Below, piece by piece: positions 1 to 8,200 of a stretch of DNA of 56,426 nt (position 1 is the stretch's first letter; every line of letters starts with the position of its first letter). A program made the translations under genes and the position numbers. The stretch comes from Alphaproteobacteria bacterium (lineage in GTDB: Bacteria; Pseudomonadota; Alphaproteobacteria; Rhizobiales; Amorphaceae). The stretch is from assembly GCA_030431335.1 (NCBI GenBank), contig JAUIJH010000014.1, positions 1 through 56,426 of the forward strand. Direction: 5' to 3'. The notes under the pieces were generated by a model. It was not told where the DNA came from, made no database searches, and was given only the letters and a program-made list of their open reading frames with translations.

Positions 1-226
1 GCCAGGCGGCCAGCGCGTCGGCGCGCGTGGCGAGCGCCTCGCCGTCCGCTCGCTGCCACAGCGCGAAATGGCCGAGGGCGGCGGAAAGGTGCGCCGTCTC
101 GCCCCCCTCCCCCGCCTCGTCCCCGTGCCCTTGGCACAGGGCGCGGAAGGGGGCGTTGATGCGGCGCGGGGTGCCGTCGGCGGCGAAGATCGCGCTGGGG
201 TGCTCGATCTCCGCCGGCTCCGTCAC
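1..226 (-). CDS. Unidentified protein, N-terminal part only
   Basis: The reading frame opens with GTG at 224-226 and stays open to the window edge, so only about 75 residues are visible and the C terminus is missing. The GTG overlaps the TGA stop of the DUF2189 gene, which suggests translational coupling. The visible part begins with acidic residues, has no signal peptide or membrane segment, and is rich in Ala, Glu and Gly. I do not recognise a domain. The call as a gene rests on the stop/start overlap and on codon use like that of its neighbours. Confidence 0.5.
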   Translation of the reverse strand, partial: MTEPAEIEHPSAIFAADGTPRRINAPFRALCQGHGDEAGEGGETAHLSAALGHFALWQRADGEALATRADALAAW

Positions 227-1023
227 GGCCCGACATCCACCAGGGCGCGATAAAGGTGCCAGGTGGCGTGGCCGAACAGCGGCAGCGCGACCATGAAGCC
301 GAGGAACGCCGGCACCGCCGCCACCGCCATGACGGCGCCGATGAGGAGCGCCCACGCGAGCATCACCACCGGGCTCGCCAGCACCGCCTTGAAGGAGGTG
401 ATGATGGCCGTGGCAATGTCGGCGTCGCGGTCGAGCAGGAAGGGGAAGGACAGCGCCGACAGGCAGTAGGCGACGAAGCCGAAGGCCGCGCCCAGCACAT
501 GGCCCCAGAGGAGGAACATGAGGCCGCGCTGGGTGCTGACGAGTTCGGGCAGCATCTCCAGGAAGGGCGGCGCGTTCATGCCGAAATAGATCGCGTAGAT
601 GAAGATGGCCGCGCGGCTCCAGATGCCGAGCCACAGGACGAGGACGAGGCCGAGGAACACCAGCGAGCGCCGCGCCGTGCCCGCGACGATGGCCCGCGCG
701 TCCGCCAGGCGGAAGGGCTGGCCGAGGGCGCGGCGGCGGCTGATCTCGTACAAGATGGTGGCGGCGAAGGGGGCGACCATGACGAAGCCGCCGAACAGGG
801 GGAAGGTGAGCCCGTTGAGCGTGGAGGATTCGGTGACGCCGATCAGCACCCAGCCGAACGCCGCATAAAGCGCGCCCACGCCGAGGCCGTAGGCGGGCGC
901 GGCGCGGAAATCGGCGAGGCCGGCCGCGAGCGCGGCACCGAGGTCGCCGAAGGTGGCGGCGCGGACCGGCGGCACCCCGCTCGCCTTGCGCCACGGGCCG
1001 GTTTCGTTGCGTGTCGCGTCCAT
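223..1023 (-). CDS. DUF2189 family integral membrane protein
   Basis: A 266-residue polytopic inner-membrane protein. After about 45 mostly soluble residues it shows roughly six hydrophobic segments, among them YGLGVGALYAAFGWVLIGV, a stretch around LVFLGLVLVLWLGIW and a C-terminal one around FLGFMVALPLFGHATWHLY. The closing GHATWHLYRALV is typical of DUF2189 proteins, whose function is unknown. The ATG at 1021-1023 follows a good ribosome binding site (GGGAG). The next gene downstream overlaps its stop codon. It diverges from the TRAP transporter genes across about 200 bp. Confidence 0.85.
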   Translation of the reverse strand: MDATRNETGPWRKASGVPPVRAATFGDLGAALAAGLADFRAAPAYGLGVGALYAAFGWVLIGVTESSTLNGLTFPLFGGFVMVAPFAATILYEISRRRALGQPFRLADARAIVAGTARRSLVFLGLVLVLWLGIWSRAAIFIYAIYFGMNAPPFLEMLPELVSTQRGLMFLLWGHVLGAAFGFVAYCLSALSFPFLLDRDADIATAIITSFKAVLASPVVMLAWALLIGAVMAVAAVPAFLGFMVALPLFGHATWHLYRALVDVGP

Positions 1024-1222
1024 CCTGGCTCGCTCCCTTCGCCTTGCATCTTATCGTTGGCGGTGCGCGCCGACAGTCATTTCCGGCCGGCGGGCGCCGA
1101 GGGCCATTCTGCAAAGCCGATCCGCGGGACGCATTGATTTGGCGCTATTGCCCCCGCGCGAGAAACGGAGGCAAGTTGCCGACAAGCGGAAAACGCACCG
1201 ATACCAGGGAGGAAGTTCCAGA

Positions 1223-2236
1223 ATGCGAAGCACAGCCGCATCACTTCTGGCCGCAGGGGCGCTGCTTGCCACGCCCGCCGCCGCCGAAACGCTGAAGGTG
1301 AGCCACTACCTGCCCGCCGTCCACGGCATCCACACCGACTTCATCGGCCCGTGGACCGAGGCGGTGTCGGCCTGCACCGGCGGCGACCTGACCTTCGAGA
1401 TCTTCCCGGCTGGCTCGCAGCTCGGCAACGTGGCACGCCAGCAGGAGCAGGTGATGGCCGGCGTCGTCGACATCGCGCACGGCCTGCACGGCATCCCGCG
1501 CGGCCGCTTTCCGCGCACCTCGCTTATCGACCTTCCGTTCCTGACCGACGATGCCGGCGCGGCGAGCACCACACTGTGGCAGCTCTACGAGGACGGCACC
1601 CTCGCCGACGAATACGAGGGGCTGAAGGTGCTGGCGCTGCACGCCCACAATGGCGGCCTGCTGCACACGGCCGACAAGAAGGTGGAGACCATCGCGGACA
1701 TGAAGGGGCTGCGCATCCGCACCCCCTCCCCGGCGATCTCGGACATGCTGTCCTTCGTCGGCGCCACGCCCCAGGGCCTGCCGCCGGGCGAGGTGTACGA
1801 GAACCTGCAGCGCGGCGTGATCGACGGCACCGTGTTCCCGTGGGATCCGATGAAGAGCTTCGGCCTCATCGAGGTGACGCAGAACCACCTCGATTTCGGC
1901 GCCTACACGGTGTCGTTCTTCTTCGTGATGAACGAGGCCACCTACAACCGCCTCAGCCCCGAGGCGCAGGCCTGCATCGACGAGAATTCCGGCGCCGCGC
2001 TGGTGGCCAGATTCGGCGACTGGTGGGACGCCTGGGACAAGCCGGCGCGCGAGGAGGCGGTCGCCGCCGGCCACACCATCGTCACGCTCGACGAGGCGCA
2101 ACGGGCCGAATGGCGCGCCGCGCTGGAGCCGATGATCGAGGCCTACCTCGACAAGGCCGAGGCGGACGGCATCGACAACGCCCGCGAGGTCTACCAGGCG
2201 ATGCAGGACAAGATCGCCGCCTACGAGGGGCAATAG
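1223..2236 (+). CDS. dctP: TRAP transporter substrate-binding protein (DctP family)
   Basis: A periplasmic receptor of 337 residues that captures a carboxylate-type solute and delivers it to a TRAP permease. I chose the ATG at 1223 because a strong ribosome binding site (GGGAGGAAG, 1207-1215) precedes it and because it gives a clean 21-residue signal peptide ending TPAAA before ETLKVSHYLP. The family pattern is present: an opening LKVSHY strand, a central ADMKGLRIRTP segment (the conserved region with the substrate-binding Arg), and PPGEVYENLQRGVIDG, which is characteristic of DctP proteins. The small and large permease genes follow directly. The substrate cannot be read from the sequence. 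Confidence 0.93.
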   Translation: MRSTAASLLAAGALLATPAAAETLKVSHYLPAVHGIHTDFIGPWTEAVSACTGGDLTFEIFPAGSQLGNVARQQEQVMAGVVDIAHGLHGIPRGRFPRTSLIDLPFLTDDAGAASTTLWQLYEDGTLADEYEGLKVLALHAHNGGLLHTADKKVETIADMKGLRIRTPSPAISDMLSFVGATPQGLPPGEVYENLQRGVIDGTVFPWDPMKSFGLIEVTQNHLDFGAYTVSFFFVMNEATYNRLSPEAQACIDENSGAALVARFGDWWDAWDKPAREEAVAAGHTIVTLDEAQRAEWRAALEPMIEAYLDKAEADGIDNAREVYQAMQDKIAAYEGQ

Positions 2237-2264
2237 CCCCGCCTGGCCGCGCGCGCGAGGGACG

Positions 2265-2747
2265 ATGCTTGGCTTTGTGAGACGCTTGGTGGAGTTCCTC
2301 GCGGTGCTGGGCGTCCTCGCCTATGGCGGGGCGGCGCTGGTGACGGTGGCCGACGTGATCGGCCGCCGCATCGGGATGCCGGTGGAGGGCGTCGTCGACC
2401 TGGTGCAGCTGTGCGTGGTGACGGGCGCGTGGCTCGTGATGCCCTACGCGTTCCTGGCGGGCGCCCACGTCAGCGTCGATTTCCTGGTGGAGCGGCTGCC
2501 GCGCACTGTGCTGGTGCCGCTGAGGATCCTCGCCGCGCTCACCGCCTTCGTGCTGATGGCGCTGATCGCGAAGACGGGGTGGGACACGTTCGCCATCCGC
2601 ACCATGTTCGGCGACCGCTCGCAGCAGCTCGGCATCCCCGTCGCCTGGTACTGGTATCCGCTGCTGGCGGGGAGCGCGCTGTCGCTCCTCGGCATCGCCC
2701 TGCAGCTGGCCGGCGAGCTGGCACCGGCGAGGGCGCGCGATGGATAA
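2265..2747 (+). CDS. dctQ: TRAP transporter small permease (DctQ family)
   Basis: A 160-residue inner-membrane protein with four predicted transmembrane helices, the size and topology usual for DctQ. The family signature region RRIGMPVEGVVDLVQL lies between helices 1 and 2, followed by AHVSVDFLVERLP. It sits between the binding protein and the large permease and overlaps the latter by 8 bp, so the two are probably translated together and form one complex with the DctP receptor. Confidence 0.93.
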   Translation: MLGFVRRLVEFLAVLGVLAYGGAALVTVADVIGRRIGMPVEGVVDLVQLCVVTGAWLVMPYAFLAGAHVSVDFLVERLPRTVLVPLRILAALTAFVLMALIAKTGWDTFAIRTMFGDRSQQLGIPVAWYWYPLLAGSALSLLGIALQLAGELAPARARDG

Positions 2748-4038
2748 CGCGCTCCTCGGCGTGGCGGGGTTCGCGCTCGCCCTCGTCCTCATCGGGCTCG
2801 GCCTGCCGGTGGCGGTGGCGATGGGCGCGGTCGGCGTCGGCGGCTACTGGTGGCTGACCGGGTGGTCGGGCGCGGCCTATATCCTCGGCTCCAGCCCGTT
2901 CGAATCGATCTTCCCCTATTCGTTCTCCGTCATCCCGCTGTTCGTGATGATGGGCGTTTTCGCCTCCTATGCGGGGCTGTCGCGCTCGCTGTTCGAGGCG
3001 ATCAACGCCTTCATCGGCCATCGGCGCGGCGGGCTCGCGGTGACGGCCATCGGCGCGTCGGCGCTGTTCGGGGCGATCTGCGGCTCCTCGCTCGCCACCG
3101 TCGCCACCATCGGGCGCGTGGCGCTGCCGGAGATGGAGCGGCACGGCTACCACCCCTCGCTGTCGACGGCTTCCGTCGCCGCGGGCGGCACGCTCGGCGT
3201 CCTGATCCCGCCCTCGATCCTGCTCGTCATCTACGGGCTCCTGACGCAGACATCGATCGGCCAGCTCTTCATCGGCGCGCTGGTGCCGGCGCTGCTGGCG
3301 GCGGGCCTTTATGCGCTCGCGGTGGTGGTGCGGGTGTGGCGCGCGCCCGAACTCGCGCCCAAGGCGGAGCGCAGCGACTGGGCGACGCGCTGGCGCACGC
3401 TGTGGCGCATCTGGCCCGTGCTGGGCCTCTTCGCGCTGGTGATCGGCGGCATCTATCTGGGCTTCTTCTCGCCCACCGAGGCGGCGGCGGTGGGGGCGGC
3501 GGGCGCCTTCGTGCTCGCGCTTTTCGCGGGCGGGCTCACGCGGCGCACGCTGCGGGCGGCCGTGTTCGAGACGGCGGGCCTCACGGGCATGATCTTCTTC
3601 ATCCTGATCGGCGCCGCCTTCTTCAATTTCTTCCTCGAGGAAACCGGGCTGCCGCGCCTCCTGATCGAGGCCATCGAGACGGCGGCGCTGACGCCGACGG
3701 CCGTGCTCGTGCTGGTGCTGGTGTTCTACATCGTGCTCGGCTGCTTCATGGATGCCATGTCGATGATCCTCCTCACGGTGCCGCTCCTCACGCCGGTCGC
3801 CCTCGCCCTCGACTGGGACCTCGTGTGGTTCGGCATCCTGGTGGTGACGGTGGCGGAGATCGGCCTCATCACGCCGCCGATCGGGATGAACCTCTTCGTG
3901 GTGCAGGCGGCGGCGGGCAACGTGCCCCAGCGGGTGGTGCTCGCCGGGATCGTGCCGTTCATCCTCGCCGACATCGTGCGCCTGGCGCTGATCGCCGCGT
4001 TCCCGGCGCTGGTGCTGACGCTGGCGAGGCTGTCGTGA
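2740..4038 (+). CDS. dctM: TRAP transporter large permease (DctM family)
   Basis: The channel subunit of the TRAP transporter, 432 residues with about a dozen hydrophobic helices. Family hallmarks visible are GSSLATVATIGRVALPEM, the GTLGVLIPPSILLVIYG loop, GCFMDAMSMILLTVPLL and the C-terminal LITPPIGMNLFVVQ. Full length. It starts inside the end of dctQ and ends inside the start of the cytochrome P450 gene, so the four genes are probably one transcript. TRAP permeases run on sodium or proton gradients rather than ATP (family knowledge). Confidence 0.95.
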   Translation: MDNALLGVAGFALALVLIGLGLPVAVAMGAVGVGGYWWLTGWSGAAYILGSSPFESIFPYSFSVIPLFVMMGVFASYAGLSRSLFEAINAFIGHRRGGLAVTAIGASALFGAICGSSLATVATIGRVALPEMERHGYHPSLSTASVAAGGTLGVLIPPSILLVIYGLLTQTSIGQLFIGALVPALLAAGLYALAVVVRVWRAPELAPKAERSDWATRWRTLWRIWPVLGLFALVIGGIYLGFFSPTEAAAVGAAGAFVLALFAGGLTRRTLRAAVFETAGLTGMIFFILIGAAFFNFFLEETGLPRLLIEAIETAALTPTAVLVLVLVFYIVLGCFMDAMSMILLTVPLLTPVALALDWDLVWFGILVVTVAEIGLITPPIGMNLFVVQAAAGNVPQRVVLAGIVPFILADIVRLALIAAFPALVLTLARLS

Positions 4039-5273
4039 CGGGCGCGGCGAAGGCGGACGAGCGCGATCTCGCCGAACGGTTCGACCTGCGCCGGCTCGAT
4101 GCGGCGTTCCTGGAAGACCCCTACCCCACCTATCGCGCGCTGCGCCGGCACCATCCGGTCCGCCGCCTCGCCGATGGCTCGTTCTTCCTCACCCGCTACG
4201 ACGACATCGCGGCGGTCTACCGCGATTCGGCGCTGTTCAGCTCCGACAAGCGCAGCGCCTTCCGCCCGACGCTGGGCGACAGCCCGCTCTACGAGCACCA
4301 CACCACCAGCCTCGTGTTCAACGATCCGCCCAACCACACGCGCGTGCGAAAGCTCCTGGCGCCGGCCTTCACGCCGCGCGCGCTGATGGCGCTGCAAGGC
4401 CGGGTCGAGGCGCTGGTGGACGATCTCCTCGACCGGGCGGCCGAGCGCGGGCGGTTCGATCTCGTCGACGACTTCGCCGCGGCGCTGCCGGTGCAGCTGA
4501 TCGGCGACATGCTGGGCGTGCCGCAGGACGAGCGCGAGCCGCTGCGCGGCTGGTCGCTCGCCATTTTGGGGGCGCTGGAGCCGGTGCTGACGCGCGCGCA
4601 GCTCGAGGCCGGCGTCACGGCGGTCGTCGAGTTCAAGGACTATCTGCGCGCACTGATCGCGGCGCGGCGGCGGCGCCCGCAGGGCTACGACGAGAGCGAG
4701 ATCCTGTCCAAGCTGATCGCGGCGGAGGCGGACGGCGAGACCCTCACGGAGCTGGAACTCCTGCACAACGCGATCTTCCTGCTCAACGCGGGGCACGAGA
4801 CCACCACCAACCTGATCGGCAACGGCGTCGAGGCGCTGTTTCGTTTTGGCGGCGAGCGGGCGCGGCTGCAACGCGAGCCGGGGCTGATCAAGCTGGCGGT
4901 GGAGGAGTTCCTGCGCTTCGAAAGCTCCAACCAGCTCGGCAACCGGCGCCTGACCCGCGACGCCGAGGTGGGCGGAACCGCGATGGCGGCCGGCACCTAC
5001 ATCCACCTTTGCATCGGCGCGGCCAACCGCGATCCGCGCCATTTCGCGGACCCCGACCGGCTCGATATCGCGCGCGAGCCCAACCGCCACCTCGCCTTCG
5101 CGACCGGCATTCATGCGTGCGCCGGCATGTCGCTGGCGCGCATGGAGGGCCAGGTGGCGATCGGCAAATTGATGGCCCGCTTTCCGGCGCTGGAGCCCGC
5201 CGGGCCGGCCGTGCGCGGCGGGCGGGCCCGCTTCCGCGGCTTCACCCGGCTGCCGGTGGCGACCGGACCATGA
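4035..5273 (+). CDS. Cytochrome P450
   Basis: A soluble bacterial P450 of 412 residues. Visible motifs are the oxygen-activating I-helix AGHETT (about 252-257), the ExxR pair (Glu291, Arg294) and the heme-binding loop FATGIHACAG with Cys362 as the thiolate ligand. It would hydroxylate or otherwise oxidise a small substrate using ferredoxin-type partners, none of which lies nearby. The start is taken as GTG at 4035, which overlaps the dctM stop in a GTGA arrangement. That coupling suggests the transported compound, or its product, is the substrate; this is inference. The subfamily cannot be assigned by eye. Confidence 0.93.
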   Translation: MTGAAKADERDLAERFDLRRLDAAFLEDPYPTYRALRRHHPVRRLADGSFFLTRYDDIAAVYRDSALFSSDKRSAFRPTLGDSPLYEHHTTSLVFNDPPNHTRVRKLLAPAFTPRALMALQGRVEALVDDLLDRAAERGRFDLVDDFAAALPVQLIGDMLGVPQDEREPLRGWSLAILGALEPVLTRAQLEAGVTAVVEFKDYLRALIAARRRRPQGYDESEILSKLIAAEADGETLTELELLHNAIFLLNAGHETTTNLIGNGVEALFRFGGERARLQREPGLIKLAVEEFLRFESSNQLGNRRLTRDAEVGGTAMAAGTYIHLCIGAANRDPRHFADPDRLDIAREPNRHLAFATGIHACAGMSLARMEGQVAIGKLMARFPALEPAGPAVRGGRARFRGFTRLPVATGP

Positions 5274-5280
5274 GGTCGGT

Positions 5281-6288
5281 TCAGCCGGCCGGCTCTAGGG
5301 CCACCGGATAGGCCGGCCTGCCGGTCTCGGCGAAGGCGACGAGGTTCTCGATGGTGGCCGCCGCGATCGCCTCCAGCGCCTCCACCGTGAAGAACGCCTG
5401 GTGGCCGGTGATGAGGACGTTGGGGAAGGTCAGGAGGCGGGCGAACACGTCGTCCTGGATCGCCTGGTTGGACTGGTCCTCGAAGAAGAGCTCCTCCTCC
5501 TCCTCGTAGACGTCGAGGCCGAGGTAGCCGATCGCGCCCGATTTGAGGCCGGCGATGGCGGCCGTCGCGTCCAGCAGGGCGCCGCGGCCGGTGTTGATGA
5601 TCATCACGCCCGGCTTCATCCGGGCGAGCGAGGCCTCGTTGACCAGGTGGCGGGTCTGCGGGGTCAGCGGGCAGTGCAGCGAAATGATGTCGGAGGCGGC
5701 GAGGAGCCGGTCCAGCGAGACCAGTTCGGCGAGCCCGTCGAGGGCGGGTGGCGGCGCCGGATCGCAGGCGAGCACCCGGCAGCCGAAGCCCTTGAGGATG
5801 CGCGCGACGGCGATGCCGATCTTGCCGGTGCCGACGAGGCCCACCGTGCGGCGGCCGAGGTCGAACCCGAGCAGCCCGTCGAGCGCGAAATTGCCTTCGC
5901 GCACGCGGTTGTAGGCGCGGTGGATCTTGCGGTTGAGCGACAGGATCATCGCGACGGTATGCTCGGCGACGGCTTCGGGCGAATAGGCGGGCACGCGGCC
6001 GATGGCGATGTCGTGCGCGGCGGCCGCCTTGAGGTCGACGTTGTTGAAGCCGGCGCAGCGGAGCGCCACGACGCGGGTGCCGCCGGCGGCGAGCTGGCCG
6101 AGCGCGGCGGCATCGACGGTGTCGTTGACGAAGGCGCAGATCGCCTGCGCGCCGCTGGCGAGGGTTGCGCTTTCGGCCGACAGGCGCGCCTCCAGATAGC
6201 GCATCCGGCAGGGATTGCCGGCCGCTTCGTTGGCCGCATCGAGAAAGCGGCGATCGTAGCGCTTGGTGCTGAAGACGGTGACATCCAT
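5281..6288 (-). CDS. ldhA: D-2-hydroxyacid dehydrogenase, D-lactate dehydrogenase type
   Basis: A cytoplasmic NAD-dependent enzyme of 335 residues that interconverts D-lactate and pyruvate or a similar pair. The nucleotide-binding motif GTGKIG is at about 153-158. The catalytic residues are Arg235 in NTGRG, a Glu within LDVYEEEEELFFED (about 258-271) and His296 in ITGHQAFF. The run YEEEEELFFED and the segment LTFPNVLITGHQ are characteristic of the fermentative LdhA branch rather than of glycerate or formate dehydrogenases. The ATG at 6288 is preceded by AGGAGG. It converges with the P450 gene, 7 bp away. Confidence 0.92.
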   Translation of the reverse strand: MDVTVFSTKRYDRRFLDAANEAAGNPCRMRYLEARLSAESATLASGAQAICAFVNDTVDAAALGQLAAGGTRVVALRCAGFNNVDLKAAAAHDIAIGRVPAYSPEAVAEHTVAMILSLNRKIHRAYNRVREGNFALDGLLGFDLGRRTVGLVGTGKIGIAVARILKGFGCRVLACDPAPPPALDGLAELVSLDRLLAASDIISLHCPLTPQTRHLVNEASLARMKPGVMIINTGRGALLDATAAIAGLKSGAIGYLGLDVYEEEEELFFEDQSNQAIQDDVFARLLTFPNVLITGHQAFFTVEALEAIAAATIENLVAFAETGRPAYPVALEPAG

Positions 6289-6422
6289 GGCTGCCTCCTG
6301 TGCGTGCGCGCGCACCCTACACGGCACCGGCGCCCCCCCTCGATTGGGCCATGCGACGCGGCCCGCCGGATTGCGATCGGGGGGTGCACAACGCCCGCCA
6401 ATCGGCTAGCTATTGAAAATGG

Positions 6423-6499
<77 letters not shown>

Positions 6500-6801
6500 A
6501 AACTCACTGTAATTTCAATGCACAGTGGGTTCGCGGCGATCGGTCGGGCCGGACGGCCGGCACTGGCGACGCGACATGCCGGCGCCGTTGTTCGCATCGC
6601 TCTCCGTAGACGTGAGCCTCGCGCCGCCGCAGGGGCCGCGGGCCGCCAATCGATCGCGCGAGGGATGGAAATCGTGACGCTGAGCACAGCGGCACACAGG
6701 ATCGGCCCCCACATCGAGGCTTCGATCAGCAGAATCGCGCAGCGCCCGTCGCTTTGAACTGAGCCCGCTGCAGCTCGAACGGCTCAATGGAGACAAGCGT
6801 C
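6500..6801. other. Intergenic region between tRNA-Arg and the next gene
   Basis: About 300 bp with no convincing gene. Short frames exist on both strands but show no ribosome binding site, and those on the minus strand read straight through the tRNA. A promoter for the downstream gene is expected here, but I could not pick out clear -35 and -10 hexamers. Confidence 0.5.
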
Positions 6802-8025
6802 GTGAGCACTGAAGCAGACCGGCGAAAAAAGGCTAAAGAACTGGGCGCGCCGGAGGCGGAGGCGATGATTGCCGCGGTTCCCCACCTGGCGCGGCTGCTG
6901 ACGAAGAGCCAGGTCGTCCAGATCCAGAACGTCCTCGATGCGGCGGTCCTCAACCCGCTTTACGAAGACGCGTTCCGCAAGGCGATGAAGGATTCGGTGA
7001 TCGCGCGCTCAGGCAACCTGGTGTTGCGGGACAGCGCGAAGGAGCGAAAAGCCCACCGGATCCTCGACAAGCGGATAGCCGTTGCAAAAAGCGACGGGTT
7101 CATCCGCATCGATCACAACAAGATGCTGACGGCCGACGCCCTGGTTCCGCGCACCAACAACCCCGACGAGGCCGATTATTTGATGAAGGTGCGGCAAACC
7201 CTCAATTCCAAGGGGGTTTGGTTGCGGCTCGGCCAGCCATGGAGCGCGCAGGGCCCCGACCCCACGGTCTGGGAGTTCTGGTTTTCGCTCGGCCCGGACG
7301 GCGACACCATCAAGACCGACGATGCGATCATCGACCGGGACGAACTGCTCGGCACGATGATGCTCGGCGCAGGCTATTACCGTGCGGTGCTGACCGGGCA
7401 CGTGCAAACCAAGATCAAGCGCGCGTTCGAAAGCTTCGACAGCGCGAGGGACGACGGCTGGTCCTTTCACATGAGCCTCATGAAGGATCGTCACAGCGCG
7501 GCAATCGGGGTCGTCAAGGTGGCCGACTTTTTGGGAGGCGCCAGTTTTCCCAGCTTCTCGATCTGGGACCGCCCGAACACGTTGAGAATGAAGGCGTGGG
7601 ACGCGAACGTTGGCGGCGACGTGGTCGCGGCGCAAGTCTATCTGCTGGTTGCCGCGCACGCTCTCGAATACAACGCCGAGCTCCTTGCCGACTACGTGAG
7701 GAAGACCATCGGCGGCGCCGAAACCGCGGTGACGATCCTGGAGGTCGCCAAGACCGCCGGCCAGGTGGCCGAAGTGGCCCTGGTGGTGGTCGGGGTCGGC
7801 GCCGGCGTGAAGGCGCTGCGCGTGGCCGGCGGCAAGGCGATCACCCAGGACGCCAGGCACGAGGCGGCCGAGCAATTCGTCCGCAGATACGCGGAACGGG
7901 AAGGCATCTCGCAAGCCGAGCTCAAGATGGTCCGCTACGTTCCGCAGCCGAAAGGAACCGTGCTCGGCAATATCAAGGGTGGGCACAGCGCCGGGTACGG
8001 CACCGGGCCTCACAAGTGGCCCTGA
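6802..8025 (+). CDS. Unidentified protein with a toxin-like layout
   Basis: About 407 residues, no family recognised. I prefer the GTG at 6802 (ribosome binding site GGAG at 6789-6792, 9 nt upstream) over an ATG at 6787 that lacks one. There is no signal peptide. The first 50 residues are charged and helical; the middle is a mixed region with WEFWFSLGPDGD. Then comes an Ala/Val/Gly-rich hydrophobic stretch (AEVALVVVGVGAGVKA, roughly residues 325-340), and finally a short polar tail ending GYGTGPHKWP. A delivery region, a hydrophobic hinge and a small C-terminal domain recall polymorphic toxins, but no catalytic motif is identifiable. Its base composition is somewhat less GC-biased than the flanks. 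Confidence 0.75.
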   Translation: MSTEADRRKKAKELGAPEAEAMIAAVPHLARLLTKSQVVQIQNVLDAAVLNPLYEDAFRKAMKDSVIARSGNLVLRDSAKERKAHRILDKRIAVAKSDGFIRIDHNKMLTADALVPRTNNPDEADYLMKVRQTLNSKGVWLRLGQPWSAQGPDPTVWEFWFSLGPDGDTIKTDDAIIDRDELLGTMMLGAGYYRAVLTGHVQTKIKRAFESFDSARDDGWSFHMSLMKDRHSAAIGVVKVADFLGGASFPSFSIWDRPNTLRMKAWDANVGGDVVAAQVYLLVAAHALEYNAELLADYVRKTIGGAETAVTILEVAKTAGQVAEVALVVVGVGAGVKALRVAGGKAITQDARHEAAEQFVRRYAEREGISQAELKMVRYVPQPKGTVLGNIKGGHSAGYGTGPHKWP

Positions 8026-8200
8026 TCGCCCCCACCCGGGCCGCCGCCCGCCCGGAACGCGTTGCATACGCAATTGCGCGTGCAAGGGGATCGGCCCGGA
8101 GGGTTCACAGGTGACGGGTATACGTGCTAGTTGATTGGAATATAAGGCGTGGAAGGCCCGCGCCCGGCACGGTCCCCTTCGCCGAAGCGTCACAATCCTG

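Noticed and set aside
3726-5114. Minus-strand frame of over 460 codons opposite the P450 gene
   Set aside because: It is a shadow of a gene with clear heme and I-helix motifs on the other strand.
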